This document shows, piece after piece, positions 41,352 to 50,369 of a stretch of DNA of 64,000 nucleotides (position 1 is its first letter; each line of letters opens with the position of its first letter). The notes under the pieces are model-generated. The model had not been told where the DNA came from, did no database searches, and saw only the letters and a list, made by a program, of their open reading frames with translations. Both the position numbers and the translations under genes were made by a program. The DNA is from Zhuqueibacter pondensis (GTDB lineage Bacteria; Zhuqueibacterota; Zhuqueibacteria; Zhuqueibacterales; Zhuqueibacteraceae): positions 124,001 through 188,000 of the forward strand of contig JAPDQK010000001.1 of assembly GCA_034505955.1 (NCBI GenBank), in the 5' to 3' direction.

Positions 41352-42233
41352 ATGATGGTCAGTGAGACCATGATACCCGCAGTTTTCAGCACCGGGGCGA
41401 CGACAACCATAACGGATCACACACCCAAACCCCGACTTTTGTTGGTCAACAGCCGCAATGACTGGTCGATGCGGCTCCACGATTTTTTGCACGAAAGTGG
41501 CGTCGAGCTCGAGGTTCTCTCTTCGGCGCAGACCGCTCTCGATTTTTTACAAGCGCGTTTTTGCAGTGCCTTGCTGTTGGAGATTCCTTTACCCGACATG
41601 CCGGCGCCGCAGATGGTAACCATTGCACGCAACCGGTTTCCTTATCTGCCGATTATTGTCATGGCGGAGGAGAGCAGCCTTGCCGAAGCACTCAGCGCAC
41701 TCAATGCCGGCGCCTTTCATTTCATCCCCTCCCATTTTGAGCCGAAACAGGTACTCAGTACGCTGCGTAAAACCATAGCACTTCAGAACGAGCCGGTCAC
41801 GCTCGCGCGTGCGCTTCCCGAGTTGAAACAGACTATTCGATTCAGTCTGCCAAGTGGTTTGGACAATATCACTGGCGCTGCCGCCTACCTAACCGAAACG
41901 CTCGTCCGTTTTGGTATTATTAGCATCGAGGAAATTAATATCAGAATCGCGCTGGTTGAAGCTTTGACCAATGCCATGGAGCATGGCAATGGCTTTGATC
42001 CGAACAAAAGCGTCAAGGTCGAGGCAAACTTTTTTGCCCTCAAAGCCGAGATCAAGATCACCGATGAGGGTAAGGGTTTCAATCATCGGAAACTGCCGAA
42101 TCCGACGGCACCAGAAAACCTGTATAAACCTCGGGGCCGTGGCATTTATATGATGTATCGCTTGATGGATGAAGTTCATTTCAATCGCAAGGGCAACAGC
42201 GTGCGACTGGTCAAATATCGAAAAAGTCGTTGA
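41352..42233 (+). CDS. Pseudo-receiver fused to an anti-sigma-like (RsbW-type) ATPase domain
   Basis: A 293-residue protein. Residues about 26-145 have a response-regulator receiver fold, but the conserved residues are lost: the acidic pair is N33-S34 (LLLVNSRND), the phosphate-accepting Asp is E77 (LLLEIPLPD) and the switch Lys is replaced by S (HFIPSHFEP). Residues about 150-293 form a HATPase_c domain: IALVEALTNAMEHGNG with N box, ITDEGKGFNHRKLPNP and RGRGIYMMYRLMDEV. This ATPase resembles RsbW/SpoIIAB serine kinases. The protein probably works in partner switching with a fixed-state receiver. The Glu may mimic phosphorylation. Confidence 0.8.
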   Translation: MMVSETMIPAVFSTGATTTITDHTPKPRLLLVNSRNDWSMRLHDFLHESGVELEVLSSAQTALDFLQARFCSALLLEIPLPDMPAPQMVTIARNRFPYLPIIVMAEESSLAEALSALNAGAFHFIPSHFEPKQVLSTLRKTIALQNEPVTLARALPELKQTIRFSLPSGLDNITGAAAYLTETLVRFGIISIEEINIRIALVEALTNAMEHGNGFDPNKSVKVEANFFALKAEIKITDEGKGFNHRKLPNPTAPENLYKPRGRGIYMMYRLMDEVHFNRKGNSVRLVKYRKSR

Positions 42234-42381
42234 AGCAACAGCACCAGGATAAAAAGCAGAGTGCCGGAGTAGTAAATTTTGCGATTAAAGCAATGACGGC
42301 AATCGCAGCACGCCGGCATCCATCAAGTCAATTTATCGCGTAAAAATAAATTCTCTCTGAATAACTTATGGAGGCAGGAAA

Positions 42382-43839
42382 ATGTCCTTTGTCGCAGAAT
42401 TGGAACCGCGAAATGTCTGGAGACATTTTGACGAAATTTTGAAAATACCCCGCGGCTCGAAGAATGAGCAGAAAATACGGGAGTATGTTATTGGCGTGGC
42501 GCAAAAGTCGGGTCTCAGTTACAAGCAGGATGCCGCCGGTAATCTCGTGGTGTACAAGCCGGCAAGCCCCGGGCGTGAAGCCGCAGCTGCATTGGTTTTG
42601 CAGTGCCATTTGGACATGGTGAACGACAAGAATGCCGATGTGCAGCATGATTTTGAAAAAGATCCGATTATCCCGCAACGCGACGGTGAGTACATTAAAG
42701 CGACCGGAACCACGCTCGGTTCGGATAACGGCATCGGTATCGCTTCGGCGTTGGCAGTCATGGAAGACAAGAATCTCGTGCACGGACCTCTTGAACTTCT
42801 CTTTACAATTGACGAGGAGACCGGCTTGACCGGCGCCAGCAATCTTGCAAAAGATTTGTTGACCGCCAAGCGATTGATCAATTTGGATACGGAAGAAGAG
42901 GGGGCATTGTATGTGGGCTGCTCTGGCGGCGCCGGCAGCGATGTGGTGTTGCCGTTGAAATCCATCAAAGTGCCGAAAGACATGGTCGCGCTCGAGCTCA
43001 AAATTTCCGGATTGCAAGGCGGCCATTCCGGCGTTGACATTCATCTGCAGCGTGGAAATGCGAACAAATTACTCGCGCGCGCGCTTTACCGAATGCTGAT
43101 TGATGGCGGCATCAAATTCCATCTCGCCAGTTTCGCCGGCGGTAACAAGCACAACGCGATTCCGCGTGAAGCGTTTGTCACTGTGGTGCTGCCCAGGAAG
43201 CAGCAGAGCAAATTTGTTGATACGCTACAAACGCTGGTTGCCGACATTCAAGAGGAATATAAAACCGTCGACCCCGCCATCCAACTAACCGTTACTCCGG
43301 TTACCGTCAAGCAAATGTGGGATGCCAAAACCACGCACAAAGTGATTTCGCTTTTGCATGCCCTGCCGCACGGCGTGATCGCCATGAGTAATGACATCCC
43401 CGGACTGGTCGAGACCAGCACCAACCTGGCCATCGTTACGAGCAAAAGGAACAAACTTTCGATTCATTGCAGCACTCGAAGCTCGGTTCAAGCGGCGCTT
43501 CAAGCAACACGGGATCGTATCCGCGCCATCGCTGAGTTTGCCGGTGCCAAAGTCAAAGAGCACGAAGGCTATCCCGGTTGGAAACCCAACCTGAACTCCG
43601 AGGTATTGAAAGTCAGCAAACAAGTTCACCAGGAGCTTTTTGGCGTCGAGCCTGCGGTCAAAGCGATTCATGCCGGGCTCGAATGTGGGATTATCGGTGA
43701 GAAGTACTCCGGCATGGACATGGTTTCCATGGGCCCGCAGATCGAATTCCCCCATTCGCCGAGCGAGCGTGTCAAGGTCAGCTCGGTGGGAAATTTTTAT
43801 CGGCTGCTGGTAAAAACGATGGAAAGACTGGCGATCTAG
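42382..43839 (+). CDS. pepD: Aminoacyl-histidine dipeptidase (PepD, M20)
   Basis: A 485-residue M20 metallopeptidase: VLQCHLDMVNDKN (first zinc His about 74), GTTLGSDNGIGIASALAV with the bridging Asp, FTIDEETGLTGAS with the catalytic Glu, INLDTEEEGALYVGCSGG and a final AGLECGIIGEKYSGMDM with the last zinc Glu/His type site. PepD cleaves X-His and other dipeptides in the cytosol. Length fits E. coli PepD (485). Strong ribosome-binding site GGAGGCAGGAAA before the ATG. Confidence 0.9.
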   Translation: MSFVAELEPRNVWRHFDEILKIPRGSKNEQKIREYVIGVAQKSGLSYKQDAAGNLVVYKPASPGREAAAALVLQCHLDMVNDKNADVQHDFEKDPIIPQRDGEYIKATGTTLGSDNGIGIASALAVMEDKNLVHGPLELLFTIDEETGLTGASNLAKDLLTAKRLINLDTEEEGALYVGCSGGAGSDVVLPLKSIKVPKDMVALELKISGLQGGHSGVDIHLQRGNANKLLARALYRMLIDGGIKFHLASFAGGNKHNAIPREAFVTVVLPRKQQSKFVDTLQTLVADIQEEYKTVDPAIQLTVTPVTVKQMWDAKTTHKVISLLHALPHGVIAMSNDIPGLVETSTNLAIVTSKRNKLSIHCSTRSSVQAALQATRDRIRAIAEFAGAKVKEHEGYPGWKPNLNSEVLKVSKQVHQELFGVEPAVKAIHAGLECGIIGEKYSGMDMVSMGPQIEFPHSPSERVKVSSVGNFYRLLVKTMERLAI

Positions 43840-43860
43840 CGAGATGCGATCTTTGATCGC

Positions 43861-43900
43861 GGATGCTTGATGCTGTGCAAGTGTGCAGCTTCAAGCATCC
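43861..43900. terminator. Strong hairpin between convergent genes
   Basis: GGATGCTTGA (43861-43870) pairs perfectly with TCAAGCATCC (43891-43900), with an inner GCTG/CAGC stem. No U-tract follows, so it may be a structural 3' end or a factor-assisted terminator for pepD and for the LutA-like gene. A smaller hairpin GCGATC-ttt-GATCGC is at 43845-43859. Confidence 0.5.
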
Positions 43901-43920
43901 ACCATCCCGATTGGCGCGGG

Positions 43921-44661
43921 CTACCGGTGCTGCCCGGCATTCAACACCTCCGCAACATGCCACACCTCCAGTGGTTTTCTCAACGCTTTCGCCTCCTGCC
44001 GCATTTGCATCACACACCCCGGATCGTTGGAAATGATCGCCTCGACGCCGAGCTGCTCAAAGGTCTCCAAACGACTGCGCGTCATCGCGGCGGAGATGGC
44101 GTCGAACTTAATCGAAAATATTCCGCCAAAACCGCAGCAGACCGGATCGCTTTCCGGCACAACCAGTTCCAGGCCACGCACGTGACGCAGCAAAGTGAGT
44201 GGCTCTTCCTGCAACCGCAACTCACGATAACTGTGACAGGAATTATGAAAGCCGGCTTTGCGATTGAATGTGGCGTTGACGTCAACGACACCGAGACGTT
44301 TTACCAAAAATTCCGAAAATTCGAATATACGTTGGCCGAGCGACCTGGCCTCCTCGAATTGAGGATGGCCGGCAAACAGATGCGGATAGAAATTTCGCAC
44401 CATTGCCACGCATGATCCGGAGGGAGCAACCACAACTTCTGCATCGCGAAATACTTTCAAGAAATGAATGGCCACCAACAAGGCTTCATCCCGATAGCCC
44501 GCATTGAATGCCGGTTGGCCGCAGCACGTCTGCGCCGGATCATATTTCAGCCGAACACCGAGCCGGCGTAAAACCTTCGCCATGGCCAGACCGATCTCGG
44601 GATAGACTTGATCTACCAAGCAGGGAATAAAAAGAGAGACAGTCGGTGAGGTCTGTGGCAT
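43921..44661 (-). CDS. LutA/LldE-like (Fe-S) oxidoreductase with two CCG domains
   Basis: A 246-residue protein with two cysteine-rich CCG domains: LFIPCLVDQVYPEIG...TCCGQPAFNAG (about 9-50) and NSCHSYRELRLQ...PVCCGFGGIFSIKF (about 125-185). These are the ligands seen in LutA/LldE and HdrB-type subunits that bind unusual Fe-S clusters. LutA normally works with LutB and LutC in lactate oxidation, but neither is here, so the actual electron partner is unknown. Start at 44661 (MPQTSPTV) fits GGTGACGAAG upstream. The gene forms a minus-strand pair with the small membrane protein upstream (35-base gap). Confidence 0.8.
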   Translation of the reverse strand: MPQTSPTVSLFIPCLVDQVYPEIGLAMAKVLRRLGVRLKYDPAQTCCGQPAFNAGYRDEALLVAIHFLKVFRDAEVVVAPSGSCVAMVRNFYPHLFAGHPQFEEARSLGQRIFEFSEFLVKRLGVVDVNATFNRKAGFHNSCHSYRELRLQEEPLTLLRHVRGLELVVPESDPVCCGFGGIFSIKFDAISAAMTRSRLETFEQLGVEAIISNDPGCVMQMRQEAKALRKPLEVWHVAEVLNAGQHR

Positions 44662-44696
44662 CTTCGTCACCTGATTTTGGCTCAAGGTCATGAACG

Positions 44697-44978
44697 CTAA
44701 CGCCGGCGGCGCGGTGTGGTCAGCAAACCGATCAACGCCACGAACAACGCCGAGCCAATGATTGACCAAAGCACGGGAAAACGCTTCGTACCAAAATTCA
44801 GCACCAAGATGTCAGGTAAATCCAGTTGCCGCGCCAGCCACATGCCAATGAGTGCACCGATGAAACCAATTACAATTGCGATTAGGCATCCGCCGCGCGA
44901 ATAGCCACTGATTGCCTGACCCAACGCACCGCAAATTCCTGCCACCACCAGCAACGCAAGAAAATCCAGCCAACTCAT
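44697..44978 (-). CDS. GlsB/YeaQ/YmgE-family small membrane protein
   Basis: A 93-residue protein of three hydrophobic segments: LDFLALLVVAGICGALGQAI, then IVIGFIGALIGMWLAR and VLWSIIGSALFVALIGLL, with a basic end (PRRRR). The Gly-rich G-x-x-G-x-x-G repeats and small size match GlsB/YeaQ/YmgE (transglycosylase-associated) stress proteins. The ATG at 44978 follows GGGAGGATTCTT; the longer frame to 45140 is not supported. Upstream of the LutA-like gene in the same direction. Confidence 0.8.
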   Translation of the reverse strand: MSWLDFLALLVVAGICGALGQAISGYSRGGCLIAIVIGFIGALIGMWLARQLDLPDILVLNFGTKRFPVLWSIIGSALFVALIGLLTTPRRRR

Positions 44979-45849
44979 AAGAATCCTCCCTCGAAAGTTT
45001 GACTCAGGTATGCAACATTTCACTTTTTCATCTTGTGTGAAAAAATACATAAAAGCGATCAAATTGTCCACAACTTTTTTTCCAAACGTCATTTTTGGCA
45101 AATATGCGATTTTTGCGTTTTTTATTTGCAATTTCAGCAAAAATTCATGCTGGCCGGTGATTCATTCTCCAAGGAGCTCCCAAGATTCTATCATTCCCCA
45201 TTTACGAAACGGAGGCCGGTGCAGCTACCTTCCTGCCTTTTCAAAAGCAAACAGAAAGTGGTTGAGGATTTCGAGCGCGTTGGATTCAGCAGATTTTGGC
45301 TGAATCTGGTGGCAATATTCGCAAGGCGGATATACGAGAGGAACTTATACCGCGAGCTGAAGAAGTACCGGCATTCATCCTGGAAAATCTTAGTGTGGTT
45401 GGCAGCCACAACCCCTGCGCGCGCAGCCAATTTGCTAATCTCAGAGACGAAAGAGCGCCAAGGTTTTCTTTGCGATTAACTGATTGACTGCGGCTCGTGT
45501 TGCGGGAGTGAAGAAAAAGCTGTCCTGTTATCCGCGGCACCAGCCGTGCGTTTCCAGCTTCTTGCATGACCAGCCATCATCTACTTTCGATTTCACAAAT
45601 ATTTTACAATTTTTCGACATTTCTGTGACATCCTCCAATTGCATTTTTCGTATATTAAATGAGAAATATACAACCAATTCTTCCAGGAGCAACCGGAGCA
45701 AAATCAAAGACGAATCGATGAATGGTGACCAAGCCCATAGGGTTTTTGTTGGAATTTTCGTATAAAAAATGAAGTCGTAATCATTGACATGGAGACTTCG
45801 CGCAGGAAGAACATGACCGCGTTTTAGGTTATCGGAAAGGATGGGGATC
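44979..45849. other. Long intergenic region without a supported gene
   Basis: About 870 bases. Several short frames overlap here but none has a convincing start, domain or codon pattern. AT-rich stretch 45050-45150 may hold promoters for the minus-strand small protein. Near 45644-45660 a TCGTATATTAAATG stretch resembles a -10 region. I see no RNA gene. Confidence 0.35.
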
Positions 45850-46428
45850 ATGAGACTGCATCTCGCGCTACCGATCATTGTTATTTTGGCATTATGCTGT
45901 CCGGGCAGCATTCCCTTGCGTGCTCAAAATGTAAAAAAATGGACTCCGGCAGAGATCATTGCCAACGCCAAACCCGGCCGGTGGGTGGAAATCGATGGAC
46001 TCATCAAAAAGGATCAGTCTGTGCTGGCGCTTGAAATCGAATTTCCGGCCGGCGACTTTATGGATGATGACTGGCGGCTCCTTGGCAAAGTGCGCGCCGT
46101 CACTCCTGCAAAAAATGAGTTGCAGATGCTGTGGATGCTTGTGAAAGTGACGAAAGCTACCGAATTCAACGACGGGATAAAAAGTCTGGAAGATATCAAA
46201 CCGGAAATGTTGGTGAAGCTCGAGGGCACATATCTGAAAGACGGTATTTTCCTGGCGAAAGAAGTTGACGATAGAACCAAGAAACTCAAAGCCGAACCGG
46301 AGTTTGACAGGATGCTTGAAGTGGTTGGAAAAGTCGAGCAAGTCGACGAAGCCAAGCGAATGATTACCGTTATGGGAATTCAATTTCATATTACCAGGGA
46401 AACAGAAGGTAAGTCGCTAATCAAGTAG
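45850..46428 (+). CDS. Exported protein of unknown function (DUF5666-like beta protein)
   Basis: A 192-residue protein with a signal peptide (about 1-26, GSIPLRAQ). The mature part has two similar beta units: GRWVEIDGLIKKDQSVLALE / DDDWRLLGKVRAVTPAKNEL and MLVKLEGTYLKDGIFLAKEV / LEVVGKVEQVDEAKRMITVM. The repeated pattern V-x-G-x-V-x-x-V and D-G-x-x-x-A-x-E-V resembles the small OB-like DUF5666 fold. Start is 45850 (GGATGGGGATC upstream) or 45841. No operon partner. Confidence 0.65.
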   Translation: MRLHLALPIIVILALCCPGSIPLRAQNVKKWTPAEIIANAKPGRWVEIDGLIKKDQSVLALEIEFPAGDFMDDDWRLLGKVRAVTPAKNELQMLWMLVKVTKATEFNDGIKSLEDIKPEMLVKLEGTYLKDGIFLAKEVDDRTKKLKAEPEFDRMLEVVGKVEQVDEAKRMITVMGIQFHITRETEGKSLIK

Positions 46429-46596
46429 TTTTATACAGCCGGCTTGGGGATGGGATCAAACAGGTTATCGGTGTACTCGTTATTTCTCTGTATTGACCCC
46501 AAATGGGGTGTTGAAGTTTTCTAATCCCATTCCTTTTTTGATCGGCTGCGCCCGCAGGGTTCTATGTTACAGGATGTTTATATAGAAAGGGTAAAC

Positions 46597-47157
46597 ATGA
46601 TTAAGCTATTTTACTTTTCCAGCCTGGACCTGATGATCAAGGTCGAGTATGCCCAGCAGGTGAACACTTTGCGCTATGCCTCACATCGAGAGATGGAGAA
46701 CGACGAGAGAGTGATGGTCGAACAGTACATCATGGTGGAGGTGGCACCCAAGACAGATTATTATCGTAAACACCCGGCACTATTTGTCTATCTTGGAATA
46801 GACGAGCGGCTCAAAAAAAGATTGGCCACTTTTCTTCCGAATGAGAAATCGGAATCATTGCTCGGGACCGAGGAGGAGATAACCGTGTCTGTCAAACGCC
46901 TGATCAATGCTTCCATGCGCAATTATTATGCTGAGAAAATAGGCGAGCTTATTCTGTTTGCGCGCAGTGTGTTGAAAGAAGATCGGCAGCATGAATCGAA
47001 GCTTGCAAACCTCAAGCGGGAAATGACTGAATTGATAAATGCCTACAACCTTTACACCGATCAAAAAGTTACCATCGATGAAATCATTCCTGTGGAGTTA
47101 AAATCTTCCTGGCTGGGCCTGACAGAAGCACGCCGTCATGTTGTGCCTTCGCCGTGA
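46597..47157 (+). CDS. Unknown protein, family member A (paralogue at 61537)
   Basis: A 186-residue cytosolic helical protein without recognised domain. Key blocks: MIKLFYFSSLDLMIKVEYAQ, LRYASHREMENDERVMVEQY, VEVAPKTDYYRKH, VKRLINASMRNYYAEKIGEL and LINAYNLYTDQKVTIDEIIP. The same blocks in the same order occur in the protein at 61537 (about 14 kb away), so the genome has at least two paralogues. Conserved Y, H, E, R in YASHR-x-M-x3-ER-x-M-x-EQY could be a functional site. GAAAGGG precedes the ATG at 46597. Function unknown; no operon partner. Confidence 0.65.
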   Translation: MIKLFYFSSLDLMIKVEYAQQVNTLRYASHREMENDERVMVEQYIMVEVAPKTDYYRKHPALFVYLGIDERLKKRLATFLPNEKSESLLGTEEEITVSVKRLINASMRNYYAEKIGELILFARSVLKEDRQHESKLANLKREMTELINAYNLYTDQKVTIDEIIPVELKSSWLGLTEARRHVVPSP

Positions 47158-47270
47158 CGGGGTTACCATTTTGAGTGAGCCCTGAGCGAGCGGAGCTGTC
47201 ATTTTTCCTGCAAATGTTCGCCGTTAACCTTTATCGCCTATTCATTCCTTTGTGTTCATGCCTATCCGAT

Positions 47271-50200
47271 TCAAATTGCTTTCTTCTGCAGCAATCCAAA
47301 CAGCATCGGCAGTGCAAACAGTAGTAGCAAAGTCGAAACGGAAAACCCGCCGATGACCGCAATGGCGAGCGGCTGTTGCATTTGCGTGCCGGCGCCGAGA
47401 TTGAGCGCGAGCGGCAACAAGGCAAATACCGCCGCAAAAGTCGTCATGAGAATCGGACGCACTCGAATCAGACTGGCTTGCACCAGCGCCTCGTCCAACG
47501 CCATTCCCTCCCTTTGATATTTCACCACGTAATGCAACAGGAAAATCGCATTTTCGGCGACAATGCCGACGACGAGAATAGTGCCGACGAAGCTCGACAC
47601 ATTGAAGGTCACGTTCGTCACCCACAGCGCGAAGACCACGCCGAAGAGCGAGGGCAGGTTGATCAGGAACACGGCGATTGGGACGCGGAACGATTCGAAT
47701 TCAAACAGCAACACGATGAAGACGAAAAGCACCGCGGCACCGAGCACCATCAGCAAGCCGCGAAACGATTCCTGCTGCGTTTGATACGTGCCGCCGTAGT
47801 GAATGGAAACGCCGGCAGGCAGAACGAGCCGGCGTTTCAGCGTGCGCTGTATCTCTGCGACGGTGCTGCCGAGATCGCGCCCCGAAGTGCGCGCCGTCAC
47901 CGAAACTAGCTGTTTCAGGTTCTCGCGATGAATTTGCGCCTCACCTTTGGTTGTCGTGATGGTCGCGATACTTTGCAGCGGCACGAGAAAGCCGTTGGGG
48001 GATTGCAACTGCACCTGTTTGATCGTCACCAAATCGTTGCGCAACCTGTCATTGAAGCGGGTGCGAATGCCGATGAGCTTTTCGCCGCGCTGAATGCTGG
48101 TCTCGGCTTTGCCCTTCATGAGATTTTCCAGTTGGCTTTGCACGTCGCTCACCGTGAGGCCGGCGCGCGCGGCTTGCGCTTGATCGACTTTGATGAGAAT
48201 GCTCGAACCGGAGATGGTGATGCCGTCGTACACGTCTTCGACGCCACGAATCGGCGTGATCAGCTCCGCGACTTGCCGCGCCTTTTCCTCGAGCAGCGCT
48301 TTGTTGTCGCCGAAAATTTGGATCTCGATGGGCGAGGGCCAGCCGATCAGATCGCCGATCACGTCCTGCATTTGCTGGCCAAATTCCAGTTCCAGCGATG
48401 GCTGCGCTTGCTCGATGCGGCGGCGGATTTCATCGATGACTGCGAAGATGGAGCGCTCGCGCTCGTGTTTCAGCTTCACCAGAATATCGCCGGCGTTCGA
48501 TTCGGTGATGAAAAATCCCAGCTCGGTTCCGGTGCGTCTGCCGAAGTTTTCCACTTCCGGCGTGGTGCGCAGAATCTCTTCCACCTGTTTCAGCATGCGG
48601 TCGGTCTCTTCGAACGAGGTGCCGGGCGGCGTCAGATAATCCAAAATAAAAGTGCCTTCATCCATGTCGGGCATGAAGCCGGTGCCGGTTCGTTGATACA
48701 AGCTCCAGCCGCCAAGCAGGAGAATCAGGATGAGCGGCAGCACGAACCATTTGTGGCGGAGCAGGCCGCGCAGGGCACGCTCGTAAACATGCAACAGGCG
48801 ATGGCGGCTTTTTTGTTCGCGCGCAATGGCGTTGGCGATGTCGTTTTCCGTGAGCACGGCGCCGGCCACGAGCGGCGCGAAGATGACGGAGAAAATAAAT
48901 GAGAGGCTCAACGCGAACACCATGGTGATCGACAGCGCCGCGAAGAACGCGCCCGTCACGCCGCTGAGAAACGCGAACGGAATGTGAATCACCAGCGTGG
49001 CGAGGCTCGAGCCCACGATGGCGGGCAACATTTCTTGAATCGAGCTGTGCGCCGTGGCAATGAAATTTTTTTCGCCCTTGTGAAAATGATGAAAGATGCT
49101 TTCGACCACGACGATGACGTCGTCGATGATCAAACCGACCGCCGCAGCAATGCCGCCGAGTGTCATCACGTTGATGGTTTCGCCGATGGCGAACAAGCAG
49201 CCGATGGTGGCGGCAATTGTCGACGGCACCACGATGGCCGCGACGAGGGTGATGCGCCAGTTCTTCATGAAATACAACAGCACCAGCATCGCCAGCCCTA
49301 CGCCGATGAGAATGGCGTCGCGCGCGCCCGCAATCGAATCGGAAACAAACTCGCCCTGATCGAAATAGGGTTTGATCTCCACGTCCGGCGGAATTTGGCC
49401 CTGCATCTCGGCCAGCAGCGCCTTCGTCGCCGCGCCGATTTTGACGATGTTGCCGTCGGGCTGGCGCATGATGTCCAGTAACACCGCGTCTTTACCATCC
49501 GCAGAAATGCGGATGTACGCATCCTCTTCGCCGGAGGAAACCTGCGCGACGTCTTTGATGCGCACCGGCGCACCGTTGCGCATGGCGATCACCACGTTGC
49601 CGATCTCGTCGAGGCTCGTGAATAGATTGTTGGTGAGGCTGAGATAGAGATGATAATTGTCGCTCACCAAGCCGGTGGCAGCCACGAGGTTGGCGTTGTT
49701 GACGGCGTCGTTGACCTCGCGAATGTCGAGGTTGTAAGAAGCAAGCGCCATCGGATCGACAATGACATGAAACTCGCGCGTTTTGCCGCCGGTGATGCGG
49801 ATTTGCCCGACGCCGGGAATGCGCAACAGCGCGGGCCGCAGCGTGTACATCGCGAGATCGCGCAGCTCGACTTGGCTGCGTTTATCCGAGGTCAAGCTGA
49901 AACCCATGACCGGAAAAACGGAAATGTCCATGCGCTCGACGTGGATCGTGGCGGTCGCCGGCATTTCATTGCGTACCGCGGCGATGCGCCCCTGCAACAA
50001 TTGCAGCGCGTGAAAGATATCCGTGCCCCAGGTGAAATTGATGGAAATCTCCGAGGAGCCGCGATTGGTTGCCGAGCGCACGGTAGTGACGCCGGGAACG
50101 CCGCGTGCCGCCTCTTCGAGCGGCTTGGTGACTTCGATCATCATGCGCTCGATGGGCTGCTCGCCGTTGTCGGCCAGAATCATGATGCGCGGAAACGTGA

Positions 50201-50342
50201 TCGCTGGAAACAGCGTGATCGGAAGATTGATTGCCGCGTAAACGCCGGCGAGCGCGAAGACGGAGATGGTGAAGATGATGGCGCGCTGGTGCTTGTACGC
50301 GAAGGGGATGAGATGCATGTTTCTCGTCATGCCTTCAGGCAT
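47271..50342 (-). CDS. RND efflux transporter, inner-membrane permease
   Basis: A 1023-residue RND pump with 12 helices and two large periplasmic loops. Landmarks: INLPITLFPAITFPRIMILAD after the first helix, GGIAAAVGLIIDDVIVVVES with the proton-relay acidic pair, then the second half with GTILVVGIVAENAIFLLHY and IRVRPILMTTFAAVFALLPLAL. Such pumps drive drug or metal efflux by proton flow, joined to a periplasmic adaptor and TolC. It is the last gene of a four-gene minus-strand operon with tolC, adaptor and a TonB receptor (27-base gap to the receptor). Substrate class cannot be stated. Confidence 0.88.
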   Translation of the reverse strand: MPEGMTRNMHLIPFAYKHQRAIIFTISVFALAGVYAAINLPITLFPAITFPRIMILADNGEQPIERMMIEVTKPLEEAARGVPGVTTVRSATNRGSSEISINFTWGTDIFHALQLLQGRIAAVRNEMPATATIHVERMDISVFPVMGFSLTSDKRSQVELRDLAMYTLRPALLRIPGVGQIRITGGKTREFHVIVDPMALASYNLDIREVNDAVNNANLVAATGLVSDNYHLYLSLTNNLFTSLDEIGNVVIAMRNGAPVRIKDVAQVSSGEEDAYIRISADGKDAVLLDIMRQPDGNIVKIGAATKALLAEMQGQIPPDVEIKPYFDQGEFVSDSIAGARDAILIGVGLAMLVLLYFMKNWRITLVAAIVVPSTIAATIGCLFAIGETINVMTLGGIAAAVGLIIDDVIVVVESIFHHFHKGEKNFIATAHSSIQEMLPAIVGSSLATLVIHIPFAFLSGVTGAFFAALSITMVFALSLSFIFSVIFAPLVAGAVLTENDIANAIAREQKSRHRLLHVYERALRGLLRHKWFVLPLILILLLGGWSLYQRTGTGFMPDMDEGTFILDYLTPPGTSFEETDRMLKQVEEILRTTPEVENFGRRTGTELGFFITESNAGDILVKLKHERERSIFAVIDEIRRRIEQAQPSLELEFGQQMQDVIGDLIGWPSPIEIQIFGDNKALLEEKARQVAELITPIRGVEDVYDGITISGSSILIKVDQAQAARAGLTVSDVQSQLENLMKGKAETSIQRGEKLIGIRTRFNDRLRNDLVTIKQVQLQSPNGFLVPLQSIATITTTKGEAQIHRENLKQLVSVTARTSGRDLGSTVAEIQRTLKRRLVLPAGVSIHYGGTYQTQQESFRGLLMVLGAAVLFVFIVLLFEFESFRVPIAVFLINLPSLFGVVFALWVTNVTFNVSSFVGTILVVGIVAENAIFLLHYVVKYQREGMALDEALVQASLIRVRPILMTTFAAVFALLPLALNLGAGTQMQQPLAIAVIGGFSVSTLLLLFALPMLFGLLQKKAI

Positions 50343-50369
50343 CCATTTTTGAAGATAAAAAATATTGTT

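Noticed and set aside
45033..45479. A 148-codon plus-strand frame in the long intergenic region
   Set aside because: Biased composition, overlapping competing frames and no domain or start context. No support for expression.
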